From NCBI GenBank assembly GCA_028564675.1, contig JAOVVO010000390.1, positions 1 through 64,000 of the forward strand: a stretch of DNA of 64,000 bases. Reading direction: 5' to 3'. Positions within the stretch are counted from its first letter, which is position 1, and each line of letters opens with the position of its first letter. The position numbers and the translations under genes are program-made. Positions 1-10,539 of the stretch are shown here, piece after piece. Under the pieces are notes generated by a model. That model did not search any database, was not told where the DNA came from, and saw only the letters and a list, made by a program, of their open reading frames with translations. This DNA comes from Onchocerca lupi. Its lineage: Eukaryota; Nematoda; Chromadorea; Rhabditida; Onchocercidae.

Positions 1-979
1 GCTGAAATAAAACATGTTCTTTGGAAAAACAAATTGCTTTTTGTGTTTAATTTCTATATAATAAATAAAAGGTGTAAGAGTAATTAATGTTGAATTGAGC
101 ATTCATTAAAAAGGTAATCAATAAATTCACATCAACAAATTGCGAAAATTGTGCATATACGAGAGGTACAGAGTAAAACGACAGTAGCAAACTGTAGCAA
201 ACATTCTTATCATCATCAAGTCATCAAGATTTATCATGCAGATAGAACTCTGGGATTTAGACTAAATAATCAATCAGTCAATCAGCCATAGCATTCAATC
301 GAGCTGCAGAAAAATCAATAGCAGCACAGAAACAAAGAGGTTTAATTCTATGTGAACGTCTAAATGTCACGTACACAAACTGTACACGTCACGAAACGTA
401 TACAAATTGTTGAGATCTGTAGGGATGCCTCATTGTTTATTATCAATCGTTTTCTGAGTGGCAGGTTTTATAAGCTAAGGAAGGGGGAGTGACTGTCACC
501 AATGAAAGATGAAAGCAATGAAAAATCAAAGGCAGGTTTGTTTATTCTAGTTGTTAGTGAAATGTACTCATTAACGGGTAAGTGCACTTTGTAAAAAGAG
601 AGAGTACTTTGATCAGGAGTCGGTTGACAATGTGCTGAATAGAGAACTCGCGGAAATTTCCCCTGGTTCTACTAGAAATCGGCCATTTTTTCTATGAAAG
701 AGTCAAAATGTTTTAATTTGAAAATTCGGAAAGTCGAATATATAAATTGTTATGGCAATGTGCTGTTGACTTTTAACTTTTTCGTTGATACATAAATGTA
801 GAGAGATTGATAGACAAGTGTTGTATGCAAGAATTGAAGAGTTATTTTCGCTCTTTTCGCATCCCAACAAACTTTTCATATTTTAAAATCAATCATTTCA
901 TTTTTTTAAAGGCCGTATTTTGATCGTTTAAAAATAAGGTATTTATTTTAATGAATCATTATCACAAAGTTTTTTGCAG

Positions 980-3900
980 AAAGAAGAAGCAACCGAAAAG
1001 AATGCTACTCTTCCATCCAATTCACAGCAAGTACCAACAAATTTGTCTAATCCATCACGTACGTCTAATCATATGTGTATTTATATACATTAATCTATAG
1101 TTTTTTCCAAAATTCAAGAAGTTTTTCAAATTAATCTTCCATTTATATGTTTGATCTTTGAAAAGTAGTGTGATGACTTTCCATTTGTTTTTTAGTGTTT
1201 GCGAATATGAAAATTGTTAAGGAAGCCTCTTCGCAAAAGGAAAATGGAAGAATCGCTCATCAAAAGTACTTAAATTGTGACAATTTACTTACTTTAAAAT
1301 TAAGGAAATGCTTTACAATGATGATTATGCTAATTTGATTTACAGAATATCAAATGGACGAAAATGTGTGCTAAGAGCTCTTACTTCACCTGGTGGTCGA
1401 TCCCCCGAAGCTTCCATTATGCCAACGTTGCCATGTAATCCAAGTAAATTAACATTTCAATGGTCCATATTCCTTTTTCACAATTTGCTTCCGGATGTGG
1501 ATGATTTCCTAAATTTTAAAACTCCAAGCTATGGATAGCAATATTCAGTTGATTAGCTAAATGCTATCTGTAGTTACATCGGTAGAATTAGGGAAAGTTG
1601 GTACAGAATAGAAGGGCGGAATCAAAAATCTAACTCTAAAGTACCATGAATTTGTTATTTTTTACAGTTTGCAAAACAGCTGCAAAATCCAAATCAGAGA
1701 GTTATTTATCCAGAGCTGATATGCTGATAGTAAGTTATCGGATTTATTAGTATTTTTAATTAAGTTAAGAATTAAGAGAAATCTAAGTTCAGTGAAACTA
1801 AGCAACAGTTTAAGAGATTATTTACTTATTTTGGTCAGAATCAAATGTCAAGATACTTTCCTAATGTTAAAATGTTTGAATTATATGTCATAAATTTGAA
1901 ATTCTGGATCTTTCTATTCTAGATTACAATTAAATCAACCGTATCGACATTCAAACCATTGAAGTTAAGAATGAAGAAAACTACAAGTATACGCGTGCTG
2001 AAGAATTATTTGCAATCTCGACTAGGCGGCGTTCATCAGATAATTCTCATTTATAATAATAAGGAATTAATGTAAGTTGCTATTTTAATTTTTTTTTTTT
2101 ATATTGTAGCAAAGCTAAATATACAGCCATGTTGCCTTTTTTTCTTTTCTTTTTTTTTTTTTTTTTTTTTTTGGAGGAATAACTTTTATAATTAGCTATT
2201 ATAATAATCCATTTCATAATTTATAAAATATCCGGCTCCCCATGATATTGATGGCAGTTGTTTGTCTATTTTACTAAATTTTTTTAATCATGGACTCGGT
2301 GCAACGTTACCAAAACTGTAATCAATTTCGGTTATCATTTCTACTTGAATGAAAGCAATAATTCCTCACGAATTTTCGAATTCAGCTGCGAATATTTAGA
2401 TATAATTAGAGTTCTGGAAATAACTTTAGTTTTTTCAGGAATGAAAGCGGCTCTCTGGCATCAGTTGGTATTACCTCAAACAGTGTGTTATGGTTGTTAG
2501 TAAGACCAATTACTGGTAATAATGATCGTGAAGAGATTGCTTCGTTAATTCGGATGTCTCAATCGCTCGCTAATCTACGAAATTTAATTCGTGCTCTGCC
2601 ATCCATCAATAATCCCGAAACAAAAATTTCCGGGTAATTCTTACTTTTAATTATTCCTTTTTTCATTTTAGATATTTCATTTACCTTTTTTAAATTTTAT
2701 CTTATATCAATTTTGCTAATTCTTTTTTCTTAAAGTAGAGCGATATTCCTTTTTCATCTTTAATTTTCATCTTATAGTTATATGAAGACATATTCTTGAA
2801 TTGTTTTGTCATTCAGTTCTACTGAATATACTGAAGTCACACCCTATGGGTATAAAGAAATGGAGCATGAACAAATACGAGAAAAAATGAAATTATTGAT
2901 ACAGCGAAGAGAAAAAGTTCGGCGGAATAGCAAAAAAGACTTGTCAGAAAATATGAAGCGAAAAATTCAAGAAATATCTGAAAACGAAGTAACTGCCGAC
3001 TCACTGTCACAATCATCATCATCAAGCAGTAGACCTTGCGCGTAAGTTTTTCAGCATATATCACCTTCTTATAACACATTTGATATTTTGAAGCATCAGG
3101 TCAGTCTCCAAATATATGCAGATCTTCCAACAATTTGCTGCAATCCGTTTCAACTCCAAAAGATATTGCTGATGTTGTGAAACAGAAAGAATTAGCAGCA
3201 TATTTCGACCCGCCAGAAACAATCGAACAGAAGAAATTTGAAGAAAAAGAATTGTTTGATGTTCCATCAAATGAGAAAGAATTACTTAAAGTGAGAGTTA
3301 AATCTTATTCAACCTCAGACAGGAAACAATTCATCATTCCACTGCATTTTTAATGACCATGTTCAGGAATAAAATCTATTTCCTTTAGCATCCATCTTTT
3401 ACATAGTAATATGATTCCATCACCAGAAAATATGCTTCACTGGATGATCGAGAAGTTTTATTAGAAGTCCATATCACAAACTGGCATTTGTAAAAATCTG
3501 CTGGAGTTTTTCTAGTTCAAATTCCGTCATTCTTATTGAGTTGAGTATTCGGAAACAATAAAAATAACAGCAGTATACATTGTTGTGCAGATAAATTTGT
3601 TCCAGATAAAAGATGAGACAAAGAAAAAACGATGTGGTCTGTGTCGAATGACGTTGAAAATAGCTGATAGAGAAATACAATGCATATGTGGATATGTGTT
3701 TTGTAGTGAGCATCGTAAACCGCAGATACATAGGTATTGAATTTTTAGATTTGGAAAAGTTTAGGTGTTTAGCTATTAATAGTAATAGAAATTCTTCTTC
3801 CAAGTACTACCAAAATAATCTACACACAATACTTAGACAATCCGCCATATTAATCTTCCTATGCTCGTTACTTGTTAGCTGAAGTGGGATAATGGATAAG

Positions 3901-4404
3901 GCAGGAATGAGTGGAATGTTTCAGAGATAAAGTGTAGATTAAGTTCATTTATTCATTCAGATTAATGTCACCTCAAGGAGAGATAAATTAGTGACACACC
4001 TTTAATCCATTAAGTACTACTTGTCAACATAACGTCAAATACTAAGTTGTCGTCTGAAGGAGCATTACATTTGGTCTACATTATCTTTGATGTTGGTTTC
4101 TGCGTTGTTAAATCCGTAAAAGCAGTGATAGCATCAAGCTATGAAAATACCAACAGAATCGTAAATGTTTTATCAAGATCATGAAAATGCCAGAAAGCCG
4201 TAGAAGTAGTGTTGTAAAAATTTTCATAAATGAGCTTCAGAGACAATGCTTATGAATTTAAATAATAAAGTCCTTTATTTCTTAATTTAGATATTTGAGA
4301 TGTAGAATTTCAGGTGCAGTGTCGATTTAAAATTAATCGATCGAGTACATATCAGAATGGCATTACCAAAGTTAGTGCGAAACATCCCAAAATCGAAAAT
4401 ATAG
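980..4404 (+). CDS. ubiquitin-like + AN1 zinc finger protein (ZFAND4-like), multi-exon, with an apparent frameshift
   Basis: Ten phase-compatible exons can be read: 980-1058, 1196-1265, 1346-1443, 1668-1729, 1923-2071, 2439-2633, 2817-3041, 3122-3290, 3607-3733 and about 4314-4404 (TAG). Exons 1923-2633 encode a ubiquitin-like fold, with the hydrophobic pattern ITIKSTVSTFKPLKLRMKKT, then LGGVHQIILIYNNKELM and a GITSNSVLWLLVRP end. Exons 3607-4404 encode an AN1 finger, C-x2-C-x12-C-x-C-x4-C-x2-H-x5-H-x-C, followed by the basic tail usual for AN1. Exon 2817-3041 is charged and probably helical. N-terminal UBL plus C-terminal AN1 is the ZFAND4 (ANUBL1) layout; such proteins are thought to act in ubiquitin or proteasome pathways, but the role is poorly known. 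The AN1 exon has a one-base frame break at 3658-3660 (see findings). The first exon is uncertain: an ATG at 502 could join with a downstream acceptor at 983, or ATG 1207 may be used. Confidence 0.72.
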
Positions 4405-5200
4405 ATTGCGCTAGGACTGATTTGGTTTTAAAACATTCTGGAAAAAGAATCCTCTACAAAATGCTATTTTTATATGCGCTGATGCAATATGTAACTGTCA
4501 CGACAAAGTCTGCCATACTTGTAGCCATAATTTTATTTAAAAATTTGATTTTTCTGCACAGCATATTTATGTGGCATAATTTTCTGATTACATTTACAAT
4601 CTTTGATTTAGTTCTATTAAGAGGCGTCTCTCATAGTCATGTATGTATGCATGCAAACGTCGACCGTAGGGATTTTTTTCTTCTGGTCCTCTGATATTTC
4701 TTACCGGAACATATCTAAATGTTTGCATGTGTTTTAAAGAAAACAATTTTTTATTACTTAAAAATAAGTCTTTTTTTTATCTTCCGCTCTTTCTTCAAAG
4801 TCTCTGCATTACATTTCAATTTTTAAATTCCTGACTAAAACTAAGACTTTAATTGTATTCATTTTTCGGAATCAAACGCTCACTGCCATTGTTTTCATTA
4901 AGAAAAATAAACTTACTTTTTAAAAGCATTTTCCCAATCACCACAAGATTCATATGCACTATATAGAATTGATGTAACCGCGAGCAATGTCATACTTCTC
5001 GAACCTGATTTCCACCTGTTGATTGAATTTTATCGTGATCTTTCATTTAAGATATGGACTTTACACATAATTTTTCATTAGGAATTTTTAAAAAAGATCG
5101 GCTGTTATAAGACAGTGAAATGCAAAATGATCAAAAATTATCTAGGTACATACAGTTATTTTCATATCAGCATTAAAACAAGCTTAAAAAACTTTCTTTT
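4405..5200. other. intergenic, no gene seen
   Basis: This stretch lies between two convergent genes. An open frame runs on to 4694 from the last exon of the AN1 gene but in the wrong frame. No domain, RNA gene or clear repeat was recognised. Confidence 0.5.
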
Positions 5201-5249
5201 TTTTTTGACCATTTCATAAAGATTGCGATTTTCAGTATGTCGTTCCTAA

Positions 5250-6598
5250 CTTCTGAGAGATAATTCCTTCTGATCCGATGAGTCGCAAAAGAATTGGAAA
5301 TAACCCATGTCAATGTGGAAAAGGCTTTTTCAGAAAAACACATTGCTTAATCAATTGCTTTCTAAGTGCCGAGAGCAATGATTATAACAGATAAAAAAAA
5401 ATAAAAAAACTACAACTAACTTGATATATCTGTCGATAGGAAGTCGGCGCACTTTGACTCCATCCTGTTTTGCAGCCAGTAATGTTGCATGTGGATGCAG
5501 ACGGTATTGCGCAACCCTATCCACTATGCCACCCAAAACATATGCTTTTGAGCCTTCTATCTGCAGATAAAAGTAAATGACCAACTTCCAGTTTTTTTAA
5601 TGCTTTAAATATATATTTATTTAAATCCTTCGAATTTCTTCTGCAATTCAGTTCTAAAACACACCTCCTCCAAATCAAATTCTGCATGAGGACTTAAATA
5701 AATTATTTCTTCAGGAGAGAAAAAGTTTAGGTAACTGGATGATGAGACTGTAAGGGACACATTTCTTGGTGAGTTGATCAGTGATAAGTACCTGTAATCA
5801 AAGTAAATTGATTTCCATGTATTTTCAGAAACTTTGAAATATTTATTATAGATCTTCACGAAAAAATCAACCTATCTCGTCCTTCCAAGATCCTTTCGTT
5901 TTTTGTATCAAAATTAAAAAAATAGAGAGGCCAAGAGCGTCGCCGATCTCGGTTTTCACTTGCTAAATAAGAAAGTTGTATTAAAGTCTGAGAGAGGGCT
6001 TGTGGCGAAAGATCATTCAGAAATCGACAGTCAACGAGCAGTGCAGGCTTTGGATCCAGTTGAAGATTGTGTAGATGGTTCATTAATCTTCGTTGATCAG
6101 CAATGCGTTCTGAAGACAATATATAGATAAATATTGCAAAATTTAGGAAAATTGAGTCTTTGAATATATTAAAAATCTATTTAAAGAAAGATCAGAGCTT
6201 GATAAATGAATACTACCTTTCAAATGGTTGGAAAACTACATTATGAGCTCAAAAATTTACAAAGAGACTGTCCTTGGTTTCGGGCCATGTTTTATCGGAG
6301 ATCGCCACCACTAATTAAATAACGTACTCCGTTGTGTTGTACCCACAAGCATAGCAAATCTTGATGTGGGTTTCGAAGTTCCCAATTTTTCAGAAACCTT
6401 CAGCTGACGTTTCGTTTCATATTTCAACTCCTTTAATTCTTTCTGATGACAAAATTTGATATAATTGAATCGTTGCTTCTGAGTTTCACATTGAAGCAAC
6501 CTTTTCCAGTCCGAATCTGATAGGCATTCGGGAAAATAATTATAACAACGAGATAGCAACTGCAAGAGACGAACCTTTTGCCATGATTTTAAAAGCAT
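5250..6598 (-). CDS. TRMT10-family tRNA (purine-9) N1-methyltransferase, TRMT10C/MRPP1-like
   Basis: Exons 6343-6598, 5665-6109 and 5421-5560 join in phase; the last exon, near 5250-5380, could not be settled. Exon 1 starts with a basic, Leu-rich stretch (MLLKSWQKVRLLQLLSR), compatible with a mitochondrial presequence, followed by a DW-K-LLQ...QRFNYIKFCHQKE segment like the MRPP1 N-terminal region. The SPOUT methyltransferase core follows: ALLVDCRFLNDLSPQALSQT, EEIIYLSPHAEFDLEE, then AYVLGGIVDR and VRRLPIDRYIK, which match the TRMT10 SAM-binding knot. In animals TRMT10C methylates position 9 of mitochondrial tRNAs and is a subunit of protein-only mitochondrial RNase P. TRMT10A/B are the alternatives; the presequence-like start and N-terminal region favour TRMT10C. 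The frame breaks once at an A run, 5861-5866. Confidence 0.72.
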
Positions 6599-6849
6599 GC
6601 ATTTTTATTTTGGATTTTGAGTTCGTTCACAAGTTTTGCATCAATGTTCAAATTTCATTAAAAACTGGAAGTTATCAAACAAATCCTAAAGTATATTTCA
6701 GTTGAAAGTATCATAAGCAAAACCCATCAATTCAAGGGAAAATGATCCATCTCAATTCAAGATTCATCTGATATTCTTGCTTATTTAGAAAATCCATCAA
6801 AACAGTGGTATATAGTTCATTATTGTGTACAGTTATTTAGCTCGAACTC

Positions 6850-7419
6850 ATAACCTCTTTAATTGTTCTGTAAAAAAATATCTTTTCTTAAGCTTATTGC
6901 TGTTAGATACCTGAAGCATTACAACAATCTAAAATTTTAAAAAAGATACATCAGCGAATGTAAATAAAAAAAAAAAAAAAAAAAGACAAAACAAATCTAA
7001 ACGACTAATAAAACAGAGAATAATAAGATAAAAAATGAAAATATATTACTAAATATATAAATCACCTAAAACTGTCGTATTCCACTTAGAAAAACTTGAA
7101 TTTTAAAAAATTCCAAGGTATAATATTGACTAACCTCCACTTCAGTAATGATTCCCGAGAGTTGCTCTTGTTGCGAAGCATTAAGTGTTTGGATGAATTG
7201 TCGAGAAGGCAAAGATTTCAGCTTGTTTTCCGCTCAAAATTTCAAAGCAAAATTAAAATTAATTAATCTTCAGATATTCAAAGATGAGAATAATTTGAAC
7301 TTACTCCATAGCACCGGCCAACGTGCATTTAGTCCCAGTGTCTTCTGCAATTTCCATACCACTCTTCTCCAACCATTTCGAACAGAATCTCGATCGAACT
7401 CCAAAAACTTCTTCCACAT
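6850..7419 (-). CDS. small unrecognised protein, 3-5 exons
   Basis: ATG at 7419 opens exon 7305-7419, which ends at a GTAAGT donor. It joins in phase to exon 7135-7232, which ends at GTTAGT. The joined frame starts MWKKFLEFDRDSVRNGWRRV, continues with WKLQKTLGLNARWPVLW, and has LPSRQFIQTLNASQQEQL in the second exon. The 3' end is unresolved: two splice models through very short exons (6911-6928, or that exon in another phase plus one near 7070-7090) give proteins of about 80 to 95 residues. The Trp- and Arg-rich N-terminus could be an import signal, but I recognise no family. It lies between RPP30 and the TRMT10C-like gene on the same strand. Confidence 0.45.
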
Positions 7420-7969
7420 GTTTTTTTTTCTTTTTTTTTAAATACACTACACTATCGTACATACATAATTAAAAACCTGTGCAAACAGAGGTTAATCTGC
7501 ACAAGCATGCGAAGAATCTAGAATCTAAATTGACGATTGGTCCTGAAGCAAAGAAGAGAATAGAAGGGCGGGGAAAAAAAGAATAATGAAAATGAATCCG
7601 TTGTAACACATACACGAATGCAAGAATTTAAATAAAATTGGGAGATATTCTCTAAAAAATTTTTTATTTTACTAAGAAAATAGGTAAAATTAGTGCATTC
7701 TATAGATATGAATTGATAACAATCAAAATTAAGGATGACGAACAAAGACATTTAACCTGCAGTACCAATATTACATATTTTTTTTTACACATTCAAGAAA
7801 ATAAGCATAAAAAATTTGAGGGAAGTCTTTTTGTTGCAAATTAAAAAGGATTAATCTTGCCACCTGAAACGCCAACTATAATTTCGTCCAATATGTAACA
7901 AAGTCCGAAGTTAGTAAAATAGCTCCATCTCATGAAATCGGATTTAAACAATGCTACACCTTTCCTACA

Positions 7970-9877
7970 TTACTTCTTCTTAGTTTCTTCTCTTATTTCA
8001 TCCTTTTTCGTTTTTTCTTCTATTTCATCCTTCACAATTTCAAGCTGAGCTCGAAATTCAGGTATTCTCATAATCTTCTCAATAACATTTAGACGTACAA
8101 TGAGATTTTTCGGCAAATCTTCTTTGGTTCGCACCAACACACCACCTTTCAATGTTTTCCGAGATTCTGCTCTCAACAAAGTCTTCTTGGCATTACCTTA
8201 AAAAAATTTTTTGAAACTTCATTGCTCAAATTTTCAAAAACAAAATAAAAACGCAAGGATTATCGAACGAAATTAATAAAATTTATTGATCACCTGCTAA
8301 GAATTTCCGAGCAAATTCAGGACGGATACCAAAAAGAACTGAAATATTAGCGGCATCATATGGTGCCCTGATATCAATCATTCGTTCAGCACCACTTGCT
8401 ATTACAACCCCATCACCACCTTTTGTAGACATTAAGAGCTGTCGACCATTCGTTAATACCTGAAACTACTGAAACTGTTTTAAAATTTACGAGCCAAATA
8501 TTTAAAAAAATTTAAGCAACGTTGAATACGAAAAAGGAAGAAAAATTTGGAGTTCATTGACAAAAACTATTTCTAGCACCTATCCAAAATTCTTATGCTA
8601 TGGCTTAATAATTAAGAAGAATACCTCCCGTCTTTGACTGCTGTCTTTTAAAGCATCGGCATAGGTGATCTCGAATGTTATACCATCGTTAATGCAAAGC
8701 TGAATAATCTGGAACAAAATTATAGCATATTAAATTTGCACATTATTAAAAAATCTGTAGCTAGAAAACACATGACCAATTACAATGCTATGGTAGATTT
8801 AGACGTGATCTTCAATTAAGTTCCATAACTCCATTTCTTTGAAAAAAATGAACATTAATCAAACTTTATCCAGACAAAAAAGAATTTTTTTGAAAAAAAT
8901 TTTATTTAAAAATCCTGGAAATGCAACCTTGCTTTTATTGAGCCAGCCAACAGACGTTGATGCCTGTTCGTAAGTGATAATATCAACAAAATCACCCTTT
9001 TTGCTTAGCGTCTGAAGGATCTGATCATCCGATGGACGTACGGCGATTAAATCGTATTTTTTCAACTGAGGATGATGCATTAGTAAATGAACCTCTGTGC
9101 TGCTTGATACTGTAGTAGTCAAACGACTAAAAGTTGAAATGAACTAGGATGGTGGTTCAAGTAATTCACTGTTGAATCACTTAACATAACTTTATGCAGC
9201 GTCCTATTTTTTTCAAATAAATAGTAGGAATTACAATTAAAAAATCAAAAAATCAGAATTCAACATTTTATCAAATATAAAATCATATTTATTTGAAAGT
9301 AAAAAAAAAAAATTCTTGATGCACCTAAAAATTCTGAGATGTTTCCCATTTGCTTCAAGCATACTCGTATCCAATTCGGCACAATTAATGATAACTGGAT
9401 CTGGTATAACATTCCGTTCTTTAGCGCTTTTCTTCTTTTTCTTACGTGGTGGTTCATTACCCTAAAACGAATTAACAGTATTTATCTGTTCTTTAAAAAA
9501 GTTAGAAAAAATGGAAAATAGCAAAGCTGACTGACTTATTAATATGTCTATTCACTTCAGTTTTCCATCTATTTTGTAAGCACTCTCAAATAGATAATAA
9601 TTTTGATTACCTGTTCCCAGATCCCTTCTGGAGCTTTGAATCTTTATTTCTGAGACAAAAAATGTATTATAGCTTATTACTTCTTATTTTGCAAGAAAAG
9701 ACTTACCAGATTTACACTTTCCTGCATCAACTGTCCTATATCAGTATTAATTACAACACAGTCGTAACCCATCCGCACTGCTCGACGTACCATTGCCATA
9801 GTTTCATCCATACAGCCCGTATACCTGATGTTCATTTCAGCAAATTGGAAGTGATCATCCACAAACGACAAAGACAT
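7970..9877 (-). CDS. RPP30: ribonuclease P/MRP protein subunit p30 (RPP30)
   Basis: RPP30 is a protein subunit of nuclear RNase P and RNase MRP, which process tRNA and rRNA precursors. Exon 9707-9877 encodes MSLSFVDDHFQFAEMNIRYT and the AVRMGYDCVVIN strand typical of the PHP-like barrel. Further exons lie near 9332-9462 (RNVIPDPVIINCAELDTSML, with a preceding Lys-rich patch), 8927-9121 (RLTTTVSS, KKYDLIAVRPSDDQ), 8645-8711 (CINDGITFEITYADAL), 8290-8460 (GAERMIDIRAPYDAANIS, LFGIRPEFARKFL) and 7970-8195 (LRAESRKTLKGGVLVRTKED, then a Lys/Glu-rich tail). These match human RPP30 from end to end. A splice acceptor ends four bases before the ATG, suggesting trans-splicing. The short exon at about 9611-9649 does not join cleanly (see findings). 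Confidence 0.87.
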
Positions 9878-9882
9878 ATTCC
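9878..9882 (-). promoter_or_regulatory. probable spliced-leader acceptor for RPP30
   Basis: Read on the minus strand, ATTATTATAG is followed by GAAT and then the RPP30 start codon. An acceptor this close to the first ATG, with no upstream coding exon, is the usual mark of spliced-leader trans-splicing in nematodes. This is inferred from position only. Confidence 0.45.
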
Positions 9883-10539
9883 TATAATAATTTTATTACA
9901 CTCTATATTCATTGATGCCTGAAAAAAAAGCCGTCACCCAACAGCAACCTGTCTGATTCCTAAATGTAGTCATTAGAAAGAAAAAGAAGATAAACAAACC
10001 TCCACGAGCTATCAGTAGTTAAGGAAGCAATAGATATACTATAAAAAAGCGAATCTGCAACAGTATAGTTATTCAATTAAACCAATATTGGGCCAGAGCG
10101 AAAAATCGAAGATTAAATTAAATATAGGTACAAAATCCACAGTGAGATTGCTATATGCTTGATATGGCAGTTCGATATTCGTGATGAAATGAGAAAATAA
10201 CGATGCTGCATTTACTACTTTTTTTTAAATCTGATTTTATATAATTTCGGCAATAGCAGTATGCAACATATAATTTTCACGTAAACTAGGTAAAATACCT
10301 TATTCAAAATTTTTATTTGCAAATTAACAAGGTAGATACAACAAAACCAGTTATACCACTGAAATTTATATTAATTCTCCCATTACTGTAGAAATAAAAA
10401 ATTGTAAAATAATGGTGAATCATCAAATGCATTACAAAAACGCAGTTTAAAATTCTGTTATTGTTACGTATGCGTTTGAATTATTATTTCTATAGATTCT
10501 CAACAAATTAACAGCTTTATACAATCGAGAGACTTACTG

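Noticed and set aside
4314..4694. 126-codon open frame on the plus strand with GTG start
   Set aside because: The AN1 gene's last exon uses another frame here (RCSVDLK..., stop at 4404), which completes the zinc finger. The longer frame is a shadow.
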